Shown here piece by piece: positions 23,088 to 31,687 of a stretch of 64,000 bases of DNA (position 1 is the stretch's first letter; every line of letters begins with the position of its first letter). Made by a program: the position numbers and the translations under genes. The notes beneath the pieces were generated by a model. That model did not search any database, was not told the DNA's origin, and was given only the letters and a program-made list of their open reading frames with translations. Source of the stretch: Frigoribacterium sp. MEB024 (GTDB taxonomy: Bacteria; Actinomycetota; Actinomycetes; Actinomycetales; Microbacteriaceae); assembly GCF_000878135.1 (NCBI RefSeq), contig NZ_JXQZ01000032.1, positions 62,001 through 126,000 on the forward strand, given 5' to 3'.

Positions 23088-23714
23088 ATGGCACAGCAAG
23101 CACGCTCCTACCACCACGGGTCGCTGCGTGAAGAGCTCGTCCGGGAGGGGCGCGCGCTCCTGATCGAGGAGGGGCAACAGGCGGTGACGGTGCGAGAGCT
23201 CGCGCGCCGCGTCGGCGTCAGCCATGGTGCGCCGCTCCGTCACTTCCGTGACCGGGACGCCGTCCTCGCCGCGATCGCCGCGGACGGCTTTGACGAGCTG
23301 CGCGGCTATCTCGAGGCCGCGCGGGGAGAGGGCGCCCTCGAGCGCCGGCTCACGGAGTACATCCGCGCTCATGCTCGCTTCGCGCAGCACAACGGCCCCC
23401 TGATGCAGCTGATGTTCTCGTCGACCGACGACGGCACGAATGCGGGGCGCGACCCCGAGGCGCAGTCCTCGGCCGAGCGCTTCTTCGCAGTGGGCGCGGA
23501 GCTGCTCGGGGAGAGCAGTCCGGAGTCGATGGGCCCGATGCCGTTCCTGGTCGCGGCGACGACAGAAGGCATCAGTGCCTTGGCCGCCACCGGCCGGCTC
23601 CCCGAGGATCGCGTGGACGAAGTCGTCGTCGCCGCGGTGCGGGCGCTCCTGCCGCAGATCGAGCAGCAGCTCGGAACGGCTGCCCAGGGACCGGTCACCG
23701 CCCCCGGCGGGTGA
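23088..23714 (+). CDS. TetR-family transcriptional regulator
   Basis: The product is 208 aa from the ATG at 23088 (MAQQARSYHHGSLREELV), a typical opening for the TetR group with a WHG/TetR_C_33-like effector domain. The HTH region is TVRELARRVGVSHGAPLRHFRDRDAVL. It is divergent from the SDR plus membrane-protein operon and probably represses both. A strong hairpin follows its stop codon. Confidence 0.92.
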   Translation: MAQQARSYHHGSLREELVREGRALLIEEGQQAVTVRELARRVGVSHGAPLRHFRDRDAVLAAIAADGFDELRGYLEAARGEGALERRLTEYIRAHARFAQHNGPLMQLMFSSTDDGTNAGRDPEAQSSAERFFAVGAELLGESSPESMGPMPFLVAATTEGISALAATGRLPEDRVDEVVVAAVRALLPQIEQQLGTAAQGPVTAPGG

Positions 23715-23762
23715 ACCGGGACCGGCGCGCTCGAGTCGCGGCAGGCTCGGTGCCGCGAACGC

Positions 23763-23794
23763 GATGAGGGGCCCGGTCGCCCGGGCCCCTCATC
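23763..23794. terminator. Bidirectional terminator hairpin
   Basis: A perfect 14-bp inverted repeat (GATGAGGGGCCCGG and its complement) with a 4-nt loop, between the convergent TetR (ends 23714) and tautomerase (ends 23810) genes. It has no clear U-tract, as usual in high-GC actinomycetes. Confidence 0.85.
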
Positions 23795-23809
23795 CTGTGA
23801 CATGCGGTA

Positions 23810-24016
23810 CTAGACGCGGCCGAGCATCGCTTCGTTGAGGATGGTGCCGCCGAGCATCCAGCCGCCGTCGGCGACCTCGTCGAGGATGACGAGGGTCGTC
23901 GGGCGTGCTCGTTCTCCGTAGACGTCGACGATGGCGTCCGTGACGGCGTCCTGCAGCTTCTTCTTGGACTCAGGCGTGAGGGTGTCCGCGGGGACCTTGA
24001 GGTTGGCGAAGGGCAT
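23810..24016 (-). CDS. 4-oxalocrotonate tautomerase-like protein
   Basis: The product is 68 aa (MPFANLKVPADTLTPESKKK). Pro2, the catalytic base of the tautomerase superfamily after Met removal, is present. The length and beta-alpha-beta layout match 4-OT monomers, and GGWMLGGTIL lies in the C-terminal strand. The ATG follows AGGAACCACC. It is the third gene of the run of two SDR genes (25697 to 24055) and is probably cotranscribed with them. The substrate is unknown. Confidence 0.85.
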   Translation of the reverse strand: MPFANLKVPADTLTPESKKKLQDAVTDAIVDVYGERARPTTLVILDEVADGGWMLGGTILNEAMLGRV

Positions 24017-24054
24017 GGTGGTTCCTTTCGGTGGTGGCCCGGACGTTCCGGGGG

Positions 24055-24957
24055 TCAGAGGGCGGCGTTCGAGGGCAGGAGATCCTCGATGCCGATGCGG
24101 CGGTAGAACTCGGCACGGATGCGGTCGGTGACCGCGGACACGACTTCGCTGCCGTCGCGGGACGGGTCGACGTGCGACCGGAACGGGCGCGTCCCCTGGG
24201 GCAGGCCGACCAGGCGCACGATCTCGTCGGCGACGTCCTGCGCGTCGGCCTCGGGCGGCACGATCGCGGCGAGGCGGCGGGTCAGTTCGCGGCGGAGCGT
24301 GCCGTACTCGGCGTCGTGGTCGGTCACCCGCGCCTCGTCCGCCGGGGTGGTGGCGTTGGTGAAGTGGTTCGTGCCCGAGGTGAACGCCCCGGGGACGACG
24401 ATCGAGCTGTCGATGCCGAAGCGGATCGTCTCGGCCGCGTAGCTCTCGGCGAGGGCGTCCATGCCGGCCTTGGCGGCGAAGTACGGGGCGAGGAACGGAG
24501 GGTGCCCGCCGCGGGTGGAGGAACTGCCCACCCACGCGACGAAGCCCGAGCCCTGGGAGCGCATGTGCGGCAAGACGGCGCGGGCTACTCGGTGGCCGCC
24601 GACCACGTTGACGTCGTACAGGTACGCGAACTGTTCAGGCGTGAAAGCCTCAGCGGCACCGAAGGCCATGTGGCCGGCGTTCTGCACGACAGCGTCGATG
24701 CGGCCGTACGCCCTGATGACGGTGTCGACCGCAGCGTCCACGGATTCCTGCGACTGGACGTCGAGCTCGACGGCGCCGAGACTCAGCCCCTCACGAGAGG
24801 CGAGGTCGGCCAGGGCGTCGCGATGAGCCGCGTTCCTCCCGTCGACGGCGCGCATGCCCGCCGCGACGACGTGGCCTGCGCGTGCCAGCGATTCTGCCGT
24901 GAGTCGACCGAATCCTGTGGAGGCGCCGGTGACGAGGATGACCAGTGGCACCGTCAT
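24055..24957 (-). CDS. Short-chain dehydrogenase/reductase
   Basis: The product is 300 aa. TGASTGFGRLTAE is the cofactor motif (TGxSxGFG, classical-SDR variant), then VQNAGHMAFG, Ser in VGSSSTRGG and YFAAKAG for the YxxxK active site. The FGxG and C-terminal extension resemble SDRs acting on larger substrates. The ATG overlaps the stop of the preceding SDR (TGATG). The tautomerase gene follows 38 nt downstream. Confidence 0.93.
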   Translation of the reverse strand: MTVPLVILVTGASTGFGRLTAESLARAGHVVAAGMRAVDGRNAAHRDALADLASREGLSLGAVELDVQSQESVDAAVDTVIRAYGRIDAVVQNAGHMAFGAAEAFTPEQFAYLYDVNVVGGHRVARAVLPHMRSQGSGFVAWVGSSSTRGGHPPFLAPYFAAKAGMDALAESYAAETIRFGIDSSIVVPGAFTSGTNHFTNATTPADEARVTDHDAEYGTLRRELTRRLAAIVPPEADAQDVADEIVRLVGLPQGTRPFRSHVDPSRDGSEVVSAVTDRIRAEFYRRIGIEDLLPSNAAL

Positions 24958-25697
24958 CAGACCATGCCGCCGTTGACACGGATGGTCTGGCCGTTCACCC
25001 AGCGCCCGTCCGGCCCTGCAAGGAACGCCACCACGCCGGCGATGTCCTCCGGGGTCCCGAGGCGCTCGATCGGCGGGACCTTGGCCAGGGCGTCGATCTG
25101 CTCCTGCGTCTTGCCGTCGAGGAACAGCTCCGTCGCGGTCGGGCCCGGAGCGACGACGTTCACCGTGACGTCCCGGCCACGGAGCTCCTTCGCCAGGATC
25201 AGCGCCATGCCCTCGACCGCGCTCTTGCTCGCGACGTAGGCGCCGTAGGTGGGGAACTGCGTTCCGACGACGGATGTCGACATGCCGACGAAGGCACCCC
25301 CGGAGCGCAGTCGACGTGCTGCCTGCTGTGCGACGACGAAGGTGCCGCGGACGTTCGTCCTGTGCAGGTCGTCGAGGGCGTCGAGGTCTTGCTCGGCGAT
25401 GGTCGACAAGCCGAGGCGTCCGGCCGAGTGCACCACGACGTCGACGCCCCCGAAGTCGTTCGCGACCCTGTCGAAGATCGCCGCCACGGCGTGCTCGTCG
25501 GCGACGTCGGCCTGCACGGCGATGGCATGGCCGCCGGCGCTCGTGATCTCGTCGAGGGTCGCGGCGGCCGCGGCACCCCCGCTGGCTGATGCGACGACGA
25601 CGGTGAACCCGTCACGGGAGAGTCGGGTGGAGATGGCGCGGCCGATGCCGCGGGAGCCACCCGTGACGACGGCGATGCGCTGGGGATCAGTGCTCAT
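24957..25697 (-). CDS. Short-chain dehydrogenase/reductase (FabG-like)
   Basis: The product is 246 aa, the classical SDR length. It has TGGSRGIGRAI, HSAGRLG (NNAG position), Ser in GMSTSVVG, YVASKSAVEG (YxxxK), and the conserved PG and C-terminal INVNGG-like RVNGGMV. The start at 25697 has AAAGG upstream. It is the first gene of a three-gene operon (SDR-SDR-tautomerase) divergent from the TetR gene at 25794. Confidence 0.95.
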   Translation of the reverse strand: MSTDPQRIAVVTGGSRGIGRAISTRLSRDGFTVVVASASGGAAAAATLDEITSAGGHAIAVQADVADEHAVAAIFDRVANDFGGVDVVVHSAGRLGLSTIAEQDLDALDDLHRTNVRGTFVVAQQAARRLRSGGAFVGMSTSVVGTQFPTYGAYVASKSAVEGMALILAKELRGRDVTVNVVAPGPTATELFLDGKTQEQIDALAKVPPIERLGTPEDIAGVVAFLAGPDGRWVNGQTIRVNGGMV

Positions 25698-25746
25698 GAT
25701 CTGCCTTTCGTTGCTATTGGTCGGCAGTTTCGCCGATACGCAAGAA

Positions 25747-25771
25747 CTATCACAGATACGACACGCGATAG
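25747..25771. promoter_or_regulatory. Palindromic operator between SDR operon and TetR gene
   Basis: CTATCaCaG...CGcGATAG is a 25-bp imperfect palindrome in the 96-bp divergent intergenic region. It is the likely binding site of the TetR protein from 25794. Confidence 0.65.
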
Positions 25772-25793
25772 CAAGTGCCCTAGGCTGGGGGCC

Positions 25794-26510
25794 ATGATCC
25801 GATCCGACGACGACCTCCGGAGCGCGCTGCTCGCGGCGGCCGAGGAACAACTGGTCGCCGCGTCCGACGGCGAGATCGCCACACGAGCGGTATGCGAGGC
25901 CGTCGGTGTGACCCAGCCGGTGCTGTATCGGCTGTTCGGCGACAAGCGGGGACTCCTCGACGCCCTGGCCGAGACGGGCCTCCAGCGCTACGCCGCCCGC
26001 AAGGCCGAGCTCGAGGCCACCGACGACCCGGCGGCGGACCTGCGCCGCGGGTGGGGTGACCACCTCGACTTCGCGAGGGAGAACCCCGCCCTCTATCGCC
26101 TGATGTTCGCGCCGCGACCCTGGGCGGGCGGTCGCGCAGCGGACGGTGTGAGGGCGCTGCTCGAGCGGACGCTCTCTCGGTGCGCGGCCGCGGGGCTTCT
26201 CCGTCTCGAAGTCGACGTCGCATCGGGGATGATCTTGGCGGCCAACGTCGGGCTCGCCCTCGACGAGATGACGACCGTGCGTCCCGCGCGACGGGCGAAT
26301 GCAGTCGCCGACGCCCTCCGCGACGCCGTCCTCGGTGCCGTCCTCGTCGCGGGTTCCCCGTCGGCGTCGTTCGACGCCGCCACAGCCGCCCGGCGGCAGC
26401 TCCGTGCGCAGCTCGCCGAGGGCGGGCCTGGCGCCCTCCTCCCCGAGGAGTCCGCGCTCATGAACGTCTGGCTCACGCGCCTCGACCGAGAAAGCGACGG
26501 CCCCCGGTGA
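25794..26510 (+). CDS. TetR-family transcriptional regulator
   Basis: The product is 238 aa (MIRSDDDLRSALLAAAEEQL). The HTH region is ATRAVCEAVGVTQPVLYRLFGDKRGLL. The C-terminal domain (WGDHLDFARENPALYRLMF) matches the TetR group with WHG-like effector domains. It is divergent from the SDR-SDR-tautomerase operon. The VanZ-like gene overlaps its stop codon (GTGA) and is likely cotranscribed. Confidence 0.92.
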   Translation: MIRSDDDLRSALLAAAEEQLVAASDGEIATRAVCEAVGVTQPVLYRLFGDKRGLLDALAETGLQRYAARKAELEATDDPAADLRRGWGDHLDFARENPALYRLMFAPRPWAGGRAADGVRALLERTLSRCAAAGLLRLEVDVASGMILAANVGLALDEMTTVRPARRANAVADALRDAVLGAVLVAGSPSASFDAATAARRQLRAQLAEGGPGALLPEESALMNVWLTRLDRESDGPR

Positions 26511-27004
26511 TCTCCACGTTCCTCGTCGAACACGCGCCCCTCGTCCGCATCGGCTTCTGGGTCGCCGTCGCGGCCGCGACCCTGCTCGCCTGGGTCCTGC
26601 ACCGGTTTTGGCTTCGGCGTGTCCTCCTCGGTCTCTCGTCTGTCGCACTCATCGCGGTGCTCGTCCTGACCCTGCTTCCCGACGGAGCTCGGCCCGGCGG
26701 TGTCACCTGCACCACACAGTTCAGCGTCCCGTTCCAGGGCATCGACACGCTCGCCAACGTCGCGATGCTGCTACCGCTCGTGCTCTTCCTCGGGACGGCG
26801 ACGAACCGGCCGCTCACAGTCCTCACCGGTGCGGTCGCCCTCTCCGCCGTCATCGAAGTCGTACAGGCCCTCGCACCTGTCCTCGGTCGCCGGTGCGACA
26901 CGAACGACTGGTTCATGAACACTGTCGGAGCGGTCTTTGGGGCGATCATCGCTCTGGCCATCTGCGCGATCACCCGGCGCCGCAGGAGCACCGCGGTCTC
27001 CTGA
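26507..27004 (+). CDS. VanZ-family membrane protein
   Basis: The product is 165 aa from a GTG overlapping the TetR stop. It has about four membrane helices, with the VanZ-like pattern of a conserved loop LPDGARPGGVTCTTQ after helix 2, FQGIDTLANVAMLLPLVLFLG, and the end motif GRRCDTNDWFMNTVGAVFG. VanZ-like proteins bind or process lipids or contribute low-level teicoplanin resistance in some hosts. The function here is unknown. Confidence 0.88.
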   Translation: MISTFLVEHAPLVRIGFWVAVAAATLLAWVLHRFWLRRVLLGLSSVALIAVLVLTLLPDGARPGGVTCTTQFSVPFQGIDTLANVAMLLPLVLFLGTATNRPLTVLTGAVALSAVIEVVQALAPVLGRRCDTNDWFMNTVGAVFGAIIALAICAITRRRRSTAVS

Positions 27005-27377
27005 CGAGTCACTGACCACCAGCGGTGCGCCCGGCCCGCGGTCAGTGTGCCTACCAGCGATCAGGGCGCGATGTGCGCGTGCTCACCGGCCATGCTGAGG
27101 ATGATGAACACCTCGGCTGTCTGACCGCCGACCCCAGACCAACCACCCGTCCGCCGCTCGGCTCTCGTACACGACATCTGGGGCCTCCTTGACTATGCGA
27201 TGGCGACGGTCGCCATCGGTTCCCACCGATCCCACGGGGATCGGGTCCCTGAACGCATCACGTTCCCGCTGCAAGCGTGGGCGCTCATCGCCGGCCTCAA
27301 TGTCCTTGCGCTCGTGGGTGCTCACGGCAGCAAGGACCTGGTACGGCTCCATGAAGATGTCCGATGGAGGATCGTCA
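27005..27377. other. Intergenic region, 373 bp, possible coding remnant
   Basis: No gene is convincing. The plus-strand frame through 27200-27475 reads IWGLLDYAMATVAIGSH and ITFPLQAWALIAGLNVL with GC-rich third positions, but it lacks a ribosome binding site and runs into the DUF6584-like gene on the other strand. It may be a degraded ORF. Confidence 0.4.
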
Positions 27378-28079
27378 TCAGGCCACGCGGTCGAGGCGCT
27401 CGTTCCTTTTCTTCAGGCGCCGGGCTTGCCGTGTGCGATACCGGATCACGCCGGGGAGGCGGACTGTCAGTGTGATCATTGAACCGACGATCACCATCGC
27501 GATCAGACCGAGGGTGAGGAAGGCTGTCTTGACCCACAGTTCTGTCCGAGTCTTGGGCCAGAAGCTCATGCGGAGCAGGGGTGATTCGGTTGCGATCCCG
27601 AGTGCGTGAGTCGCAGCCAAGGCGCCGCCTAGGAGTGTGCCGATAAGTATCGCGCCGAGGATACCCATGAGGGTGTTGCCGAACCAGGTGACGAGGTTCG
27701 TGGTCGATGCTCTCCCGTGTCGTCGTATCTCGCGTTGGAGCTGTGCCTCAAACTGCAGGATCGCGTCGGCGGGGTCGATCACTAAGGCTGAAAAGGTCCT
27801 TGGAACGAACAGGAGCCTGAGCAACCGGTCATGCTCTGGTTCGCCCGGCTCTTGGGTCCGGGCCATCCAGACGGCGAAGGCTTGTTTCTCGGCTGAGGTG
27901 GCAAGGCCGGGCACGAGGAGCCCCCACCGTCCTGCCTGGTCCAGCTGTCCCATAGCCCTGTGTAGGCTCGCGAGTTCCGCGCGGGCAGGGAGGTTGCCCG
28001 GGTCACAGTGCAGTCGCTGCCGTAGCTGTCCTCGAACACGCTTCCCTGCGGCGCGTTCAGCCGGGTCGAGTGCATCCAC
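27378..28079 (-). CDS. DUF6584-like membrane protein, 233 aa
   Basis: A GTG start (MDALDPAERAAGKRVRGQL). The N-terminal domain (about 1-110) has a TPR-like pattern, LRQRLHCDPGNLPARAELASLHRAMGQLDQAGRW, then FAVWMARTQEP, which I recognise as the DUF6584 signature. Two membrane helices follow (about 130-155 and 185-205), with a basic C-terminus (RYRTRQARRLKKRNERLD) on the cytoplasmic side. The function is unknown. Confidence 0.75.
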   Translation of the reverse strand: MDALDPAERAAGKRVRGQLRQRLHCDPGNLPARAELASLHRAMGQLDQAGRWGLLVPGLATSAEKQAFAVWMARTQEPGEPEHDRLLRLLFVPRTFSALVIDPADAILQFEAQLQREIRRHGRASTTNLVTWFGNTLMGILGAILIGTLLGGALAATHALGIATESPLLRMSFWPKTRTELWVKTAFLTLGLIAMVIVGSMITLTVRLPGVIRYRTRQARRLKKRNERLDRVA

Positions 28080-28117
28080 TTTGTGATCTTGGCAGACGAC
28101 TTATGTTCTCGATAGCG

Positions 28118-28132
28118 CCCGATGGGGGATCG
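28118..28132 (+). repeat. Cassette-boundary core repeat, copy 17
   Basis: CCCGATGGGGGATCG. It lies between the divergent DUF6584-like and hydrolase genes. Confidence 0.8.
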
Positions 28133-28201
28133 GCTGTTGAGACGGTCTGCCGTATTCTCTCGCGGTACGGGCGACAGGTGGCTCGCCGGGAGCCTCACTC
28201 C

Positions 28202-28987
28202 GTGTTCGCGTATGAGATCGGCTCCGGGACGCCGGTGGTGCTGTTGCATGGCTTCGGCTTGGATCACCAGTCCCTGCTGCCGTTGGAGCCGATCTTCGAG
28301 AAGTCGTCGGGATGGCGTCGCATCTACCTCGACCTCCCCGGGGCGACCCAATGTTCCGCGGGTGGTATCGCCAGTTCGCAGGGGGTCGCTGACGCCGTGG
28401 TCGAGGAGATCTCAGCGCACGTCGGCGACGAGTCATTCGCGGTCTTGGGCAACTCGTTCGGTGGAATGATCGCGCGATACGTGGCGCACAAGTCACGGTC
28501 GCGGGTGTTGGGCCTCGCCACCATCGCCGGCGTCTTCGTGGCGCCCCATGCGGAGAGGACCGTGCCGACGCGCACAGTCCTGCATGACGAGCCGGAGGTC
28601 GTGTCCATCCTCGGAACCGCACTCAAGCACTACCGCGAGGACGCCGTGGTCGAGTCCGTCTCCGACGCGCGAGCCTTCTTGCAGCACGTTCTGCCTGGCG
28701 TCGTCGGTGCCGACGCCGCCGCGCTGGAGCGGATCGCCAGGAGCTACTCGCTCGAACACGAGCCCGAGGACCGCCACCCGGAGCCCTTCACCCAGCCCAC
28801 CCTCCTCATCACAGTTCGCCAGGACCATGTCGTCGGATACGCCGGCGCCTGGGACAGGGTCGAGCACTACCCGAGGGCGTCGTTCGCCGTGCTCGACGGC
28901 GCCGGCCACAAACTGCTCTTCGAGCGGTCCGCCCTCTGTGCCCTCCTGATCGAGGACTTGCTGGCTCGAGTCCGTCGCGGCTACTGA
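28202..28987 (+). CDS. Alpha/beta-fold hydrolase
   Basis: The product is 261 aa from a GTG at 28202 (VFAYEIGSGTPVVLLHGFG) with GGGAG about 9 nt upstream. A GTG at 28178 is possible. It has the HG oxyanion motif LLHGFGLDHQS, the nucleophile elbow GNSFGG, and the C-terminal LDGAGHKLLFE with the catalytic His. ITVRQDHVVGY carries the acid. The substrate is unknown. The gene stands alone after a core repeat. Confidence 0.9.
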   Translation: MFAYEIGSGTPVVLLHGFGLDHQSLLPLEPIFEKSSGWRRIYLDLPGATQCSAGGIASSQGVADAVVEEISAHVGDESFAVLGNSFGGMIARYVAHKSRSRVLGLATIAGVFVAPHAERTVPTRTVLHDEPEVVSILGTALKHYREDAVVESVSDARAFLQHVLPGVVGADAAALERIARSYSLEHEPEDRHPEPFTQPTLLITVRQDHVVGYAGAWDRVEHYPRASFAVLDGAGHKLLFERSALCALLIEDLLARVRRGY

Positions 28988-29086
28988 CGGCCGCGTAGCC
29001 TCTTTCCGATTCGTGTCCGGGGAGGGGTGGATCGCCGGGCCGGTGAGGCCCGATGATCCATGGCAATTCCCACATCCTCGTGACTG

Positions 29087-30016
29087 TCAGGGGAGCACGA
29101 CCACTTTGCCCGCGATGCGGCCTGCTTCTGCCTCGGCGTGCAGCGCGGGCAGGTCGGACAGGGAGATGCGCCTGGTCACCTCGACCGTGAGCTCACCACC
29201 GTCGACGAGGGCGACGAGCTGCTCGAGGCGGTCGCGGTCGGGCCGCACGAACACCGTTGCGGCGCGGACGTCACGCGACTCGTCGCCGGGCGTGGCGATG
29301 AAGGCGGTCGTGCTGACGACGATGCCGCCGTCGCGGACGGCGGCGACGTCGGCCTCGAACTGCGCGGTGTCGAGCGGTGCCAGGTTGAGCAGCACGTCCA
29401 CCTGCCCGTCGAGGGCTCCCAGGACGTCGCTCTCGGTGTGGTCGATGACCTGGTCCGCGCCGGCGGCCCGGACGGCGTCCGCGCTGCGCGGGCTCGCCGT
29501 CGCAACGACGTGGGCGCCGAGGCGCTTCGCGAGCTGGATCGCGTACTTGCCGACGACGCCGCCCGCCCCGACGACGAGGAGGCGCTGGCCGGCCTGCAGA
29601 CCGCCGTCGTCGACGAGGGCCTGCCAGGCCGTCAGGGCCACCGACGGCAGGGCCGCCGCGTCGGTGAGTGGGATGCTCGTCGGGGCGGTGACGAGCGCGC
29701 CGGCTGGGGCGATGACGAACTCCGCCGCGCCTCCGTCACTTTCCATCGGCAGGAAGCCGACGACCTCGTCGCCGATGCTCAGGCTCTCGACGCCGTCACC
29801 GAGCGCTTCGACCGTCCCGGAGACGTCGTAGCCCGGCACGTGGGGGAGTGCGACCGGGATGGGGAGGAAGCCGCCCCGCATGCCCGCGTCGGCGGCGTTG
29901 TAGGCGGACGCTGCCACCCGGACGAGCGCCTCACCCGCCCCGGGAGCGGGCTGCTCGACCTCGACGTGCTGAAGGACCTCGGGTCCACCGGTCTGCTCGA
30001 AACGCACTGCTTTCAT
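29087..30016 (-). CDS. Zinc-independent quinone oxidoreductase / medium-chain dehydrogenase
   Basis: The product is 309 aa from the ATG at 30016 (MKAVRFEQTGGPEVL), preceded by AAGGGG. The N-terminal GroES-like half has PHVPGYDVSGTVEALG. The Rossmann half has VVGAGGVVGKYAIQLAKRLGA (AxGGVG). There are no zinc ligands. It reduces quinones or enones with NADPH. It is divergent from the MarR gene at 30107, with two identical-type operators between, which is a typical redox or phenolic-stress response pair. Confidence 0.93.
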   Translation of the reverse strand: MKAVRFEQTGGPEVLQHVEVEQPAPGAGEALVRVAASAYNAADAGMRGGFLPIPVALPHVPGYDVSGTVEALGDGVESLSIGDEVVGFLPMESDGGAAEFVIAPAGALVTAPTSIPLTDAAALPSVALTAWQALVDDGGLQAGQRLLVVGAGGVVGKYAIQLAKRLGAHVVATASPRSADAVRAAGADQVIDHTESDVLGALDGQVDVLLNLAPLDTAQFEADVAAVRDGGIVVSTTAFIATPGDESRDVRAATVFVRPDRDRLEQLVALVDGGELTVEVTRRISLSDLPALHAEAEAGRIAGKVVVLP

Positions 30017-30036
30017 GATGATCCCCTTCGTCACGT

Positions 30037-30052
30037 GCTTCGAGTTCGAAGC
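30037..30052. promoter_or_regulatory. MarR-type operator 1
   Basis: GCTTCGA-GT-TCGAAGC, a perfect 7-bp palindrome around 2 nt, 21 bp before the oxidoreductase start. Confidence 0.75.
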
Positions 30053-30072
30053 AACACCGCGAACGTAGCACT

Positions 30073-30088
30073 GCTTCGAAATGGAAGC
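30073..30088. promoter_or_regulatory. MarR-type operator 2
   Basis: GCTTC-gaaatg-GAAGC, the same outer arms as operator 1 and centred 36 bp away on nearly the same face of the helix. It lies 19 bp before the MarR gene. Confidence 0.75.
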
Positions 30089-30106
30089 AACAGGTAGGCT
30101 CTGATC

Positions 30107-30601
30107 ATGTCCGATTCGCCTCCTGCCCTCACGCCGGCTCAGCTCGCCGCTTACTTCGCCTTCACCGAGGTCAGTGCGCTCCTGCGACCGTCGGTCGAGA
30201 AGCAGCTGCGGGAGGCGGGTGGGTTGAGTTACGTCCAGTTCCAGCTTCTCGCCCGCTTAGGCGACGACCCGGACGGGCGGCAACGGATGACCGACCTCGC
30301 GGACGGGGTGGTCCACAGTCGCAGCGGCCTGACCTACCAGGCGCAGCTGCTCGAGCAGCGCGGCCTGCTCTCGCGCTCTCCGTCGCCGGACGACGAGCGC
30401 AGCACCGTGGTCGCCATCACCGAAGCGGGTCGCAACGTCTTGGCGGCAGTGTTCCCGGGACACATCGAGACCGTCCGAGACCTCCTCTTCGCCCCTGTGA
30501 CGGACAACGACGCCGAGCAGCTCGCCCGCATCCTCGGACGCGTGAGCGAACACCTCCGGGCGGCACCACCCCGTTCGGCGCGGAAGCGCACATCGGCCTG
30601 A
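30107..30601 (+). CDS. MarR-family transcriptional regulator
   Basis: The product is 164 aa. The winged-helix core is RMTDLADGVVHSRSGLTYQAQLLEQRGLLSRSPSPDDERSTVVAIT, including the DDER wing motif. There is no Cys at the usual OhrR position, so it probably senses a ligand rather than peroxide. It is divergent from the quinone oxidoreductase and likely represses both genes through the two operators. Confidence 0.93.
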   Translation: MSDSPPALTPAQLAAYFAFTEVSALLRPSVEKQLREAGGLSYVQFQLLARLGDDPDGRQRMTDLADGVVHSRSGLTYQAQLLEQRGLLSRSPSPDDERSTVVAITEAGRNVLAAVFPGHIETVRDLLFAPVTDNDAEQLARILGRVSEHLRAAPPRSARKRTSA

Positions 30602-30645
30602 GTCGCAGCTTGGTCACGCAACGCACGCTGCTTGCAGTCCACGGT

Positions 30646-30768
30646 GTCCCACTAGCCGATCGTTCACCGAGATACGTATCGGACTGGCCTAATGAGGCAG
30701 CCAACGCCCTGTAGCTGCTGGGGAGTGGGTAGCCCCCGCCGTTACCCGGTGAGTGATCGGTCACCGGG
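30646..30768 (+). repeat. Long form of the boundary repeat (element C)
   Basis: GTCCCACTAGCCGATCG, then TTCACCGAGATA as in element B. The inverted counterpart CTAATGAGGC lies at 30689-30698, so bases 30646-30698 again span 53 nt. GTAGCTGCTGGGGAGTGGGTAG matches elements A and B. The right end contains another small palindrome around GATCGGTCACCGG. Confidence 0.75.
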
Positions 30769-30828
30769 TCTCCTGCTTGGTGCCACCCGGCCGCAGCGTG
30801 TGGGCTTTAGCCGGGTACCGTCTGCGGT

Positions 30829-30963
30829 GTGAGAACTAGCGATGGAAAATGGCTCCCCGACAGTGAACGCGGCCGTCAGGTGTTCAAGTGGTGCGTGTGG
30901 ATCGGCGCTGCCACAATCGCGGTCTTCATCGTCGTCTTGGGAGTGCGAACCGGCTGGAAGTAG
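30829..30963 (+). CDS. Small single-pass membrane protein, 44 aa
   Basis: A GTG-started ORF whose product has a hydrophilic N-terminus (MRTSDGKWLPDSERGRQVFK) and one helix (about residues 21-38, WCVWIGAATIAVFIVVLG), ending VRTGWK. There is no strong ribosome binding site. It sits 60 nt after the long repeat element C, in the same position as other tiny proteins relative to cores. The function is unknown. Confidence 0.45.
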   Translation: MRTSDGKWLPDSERGRQVFKWCVWIGAATIAVFIVVLGVRTGWK

Positions 30964-31170
30964 CGGGCAGTACCTGCCGCAGCGCGAATGCCGGCAAACA
31001 ACGGCAGGGATTGATGGGACTCCCCGCGACTAGCGGTGGCCCGCTCGCAACTCCGACACCTAGGTTGAAGCGACCCAGCTCTGTCCAAGATACGGCGGTT
31101 TACCGGGCGATCTAGAGAGCCGAGCAAGCTTAGTGGCCCTGACATCTCCTACCCATGCGATGCTCTTTCG

Positions 31171-31629
31171 ATGAGTCCCATCCGGCTCGCGCCACCCCGG
31201 TGGGCGCAGCACGTGAACTTTGCCGCTTGCCTCATCGGGATCGGGACAAGTCTTGCCTTCCTGGGTGCAGCCATCGATCCCGAGATCCGGTCGTGGCCAA
31301 TCGGGTTGATGGGCATGACCAGCCTGGCGGTCTCAATCTGGGCCGCCATCCGCAGCTACGGCATCCACGTCCTCCTCGACGACACGGACATGCACATCCA
31401 CGGCACGTTCTGGTCCCGGCACGTTCCCCGTGACCGAATCACGTACATCTCCGACGTCGGTGAAGTCGAGTACAAAGACCCACGCGGCTACTCGATGACC
31501 GTGCACATCACGTGGCTGATGCGGGCAGTCGACGACGACGAACGGTTCGTCCTTGCTCGTCTTCAACGTCCCTGGCGCGAGGCCATAGCCACACTCCGGA
31601 ACTGGGCCAACGTCGAGGGCGCGATCTAG
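31171..31629 (+). CDS. Two-helix membrane protein, 152 aa
   Basis: The product starts MSPIRLAPPRWAQHVNFAAC. It has two helices (about 14-34 and 42-60), then a soluble beta-rich domain of about 85 aa (LLDDTDMHIHGTFWSRHVP, ITYISDVGEVEYKDPRGYSM), resembling bPH-type domains that follow a helix pair in many actinobacterial membrane proteins. The function is unknown. It lies in the unit between cores at 30648 and 32440. Confidence 0.7.
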   Translation: MSPIRLAPPRWAQHVNFAACLIGIGTSLAFLGAAIDPEIRSWPIGLMGMTSLAVSIWAAIRSYGIHVLLDDTDMHIHGTFWSRHVPRDRITYISDVGEVEYKDPRGYSMTVHITWLMRAVDDDERFVLARLQRPWREAIATLRNWANVEGAI

Positions 31630-31687
31630 AGGGCATCGTGTTTTGTGCCTACCCGACGAAGACGCATGGGTGTTCCTGGCTCTGCTG

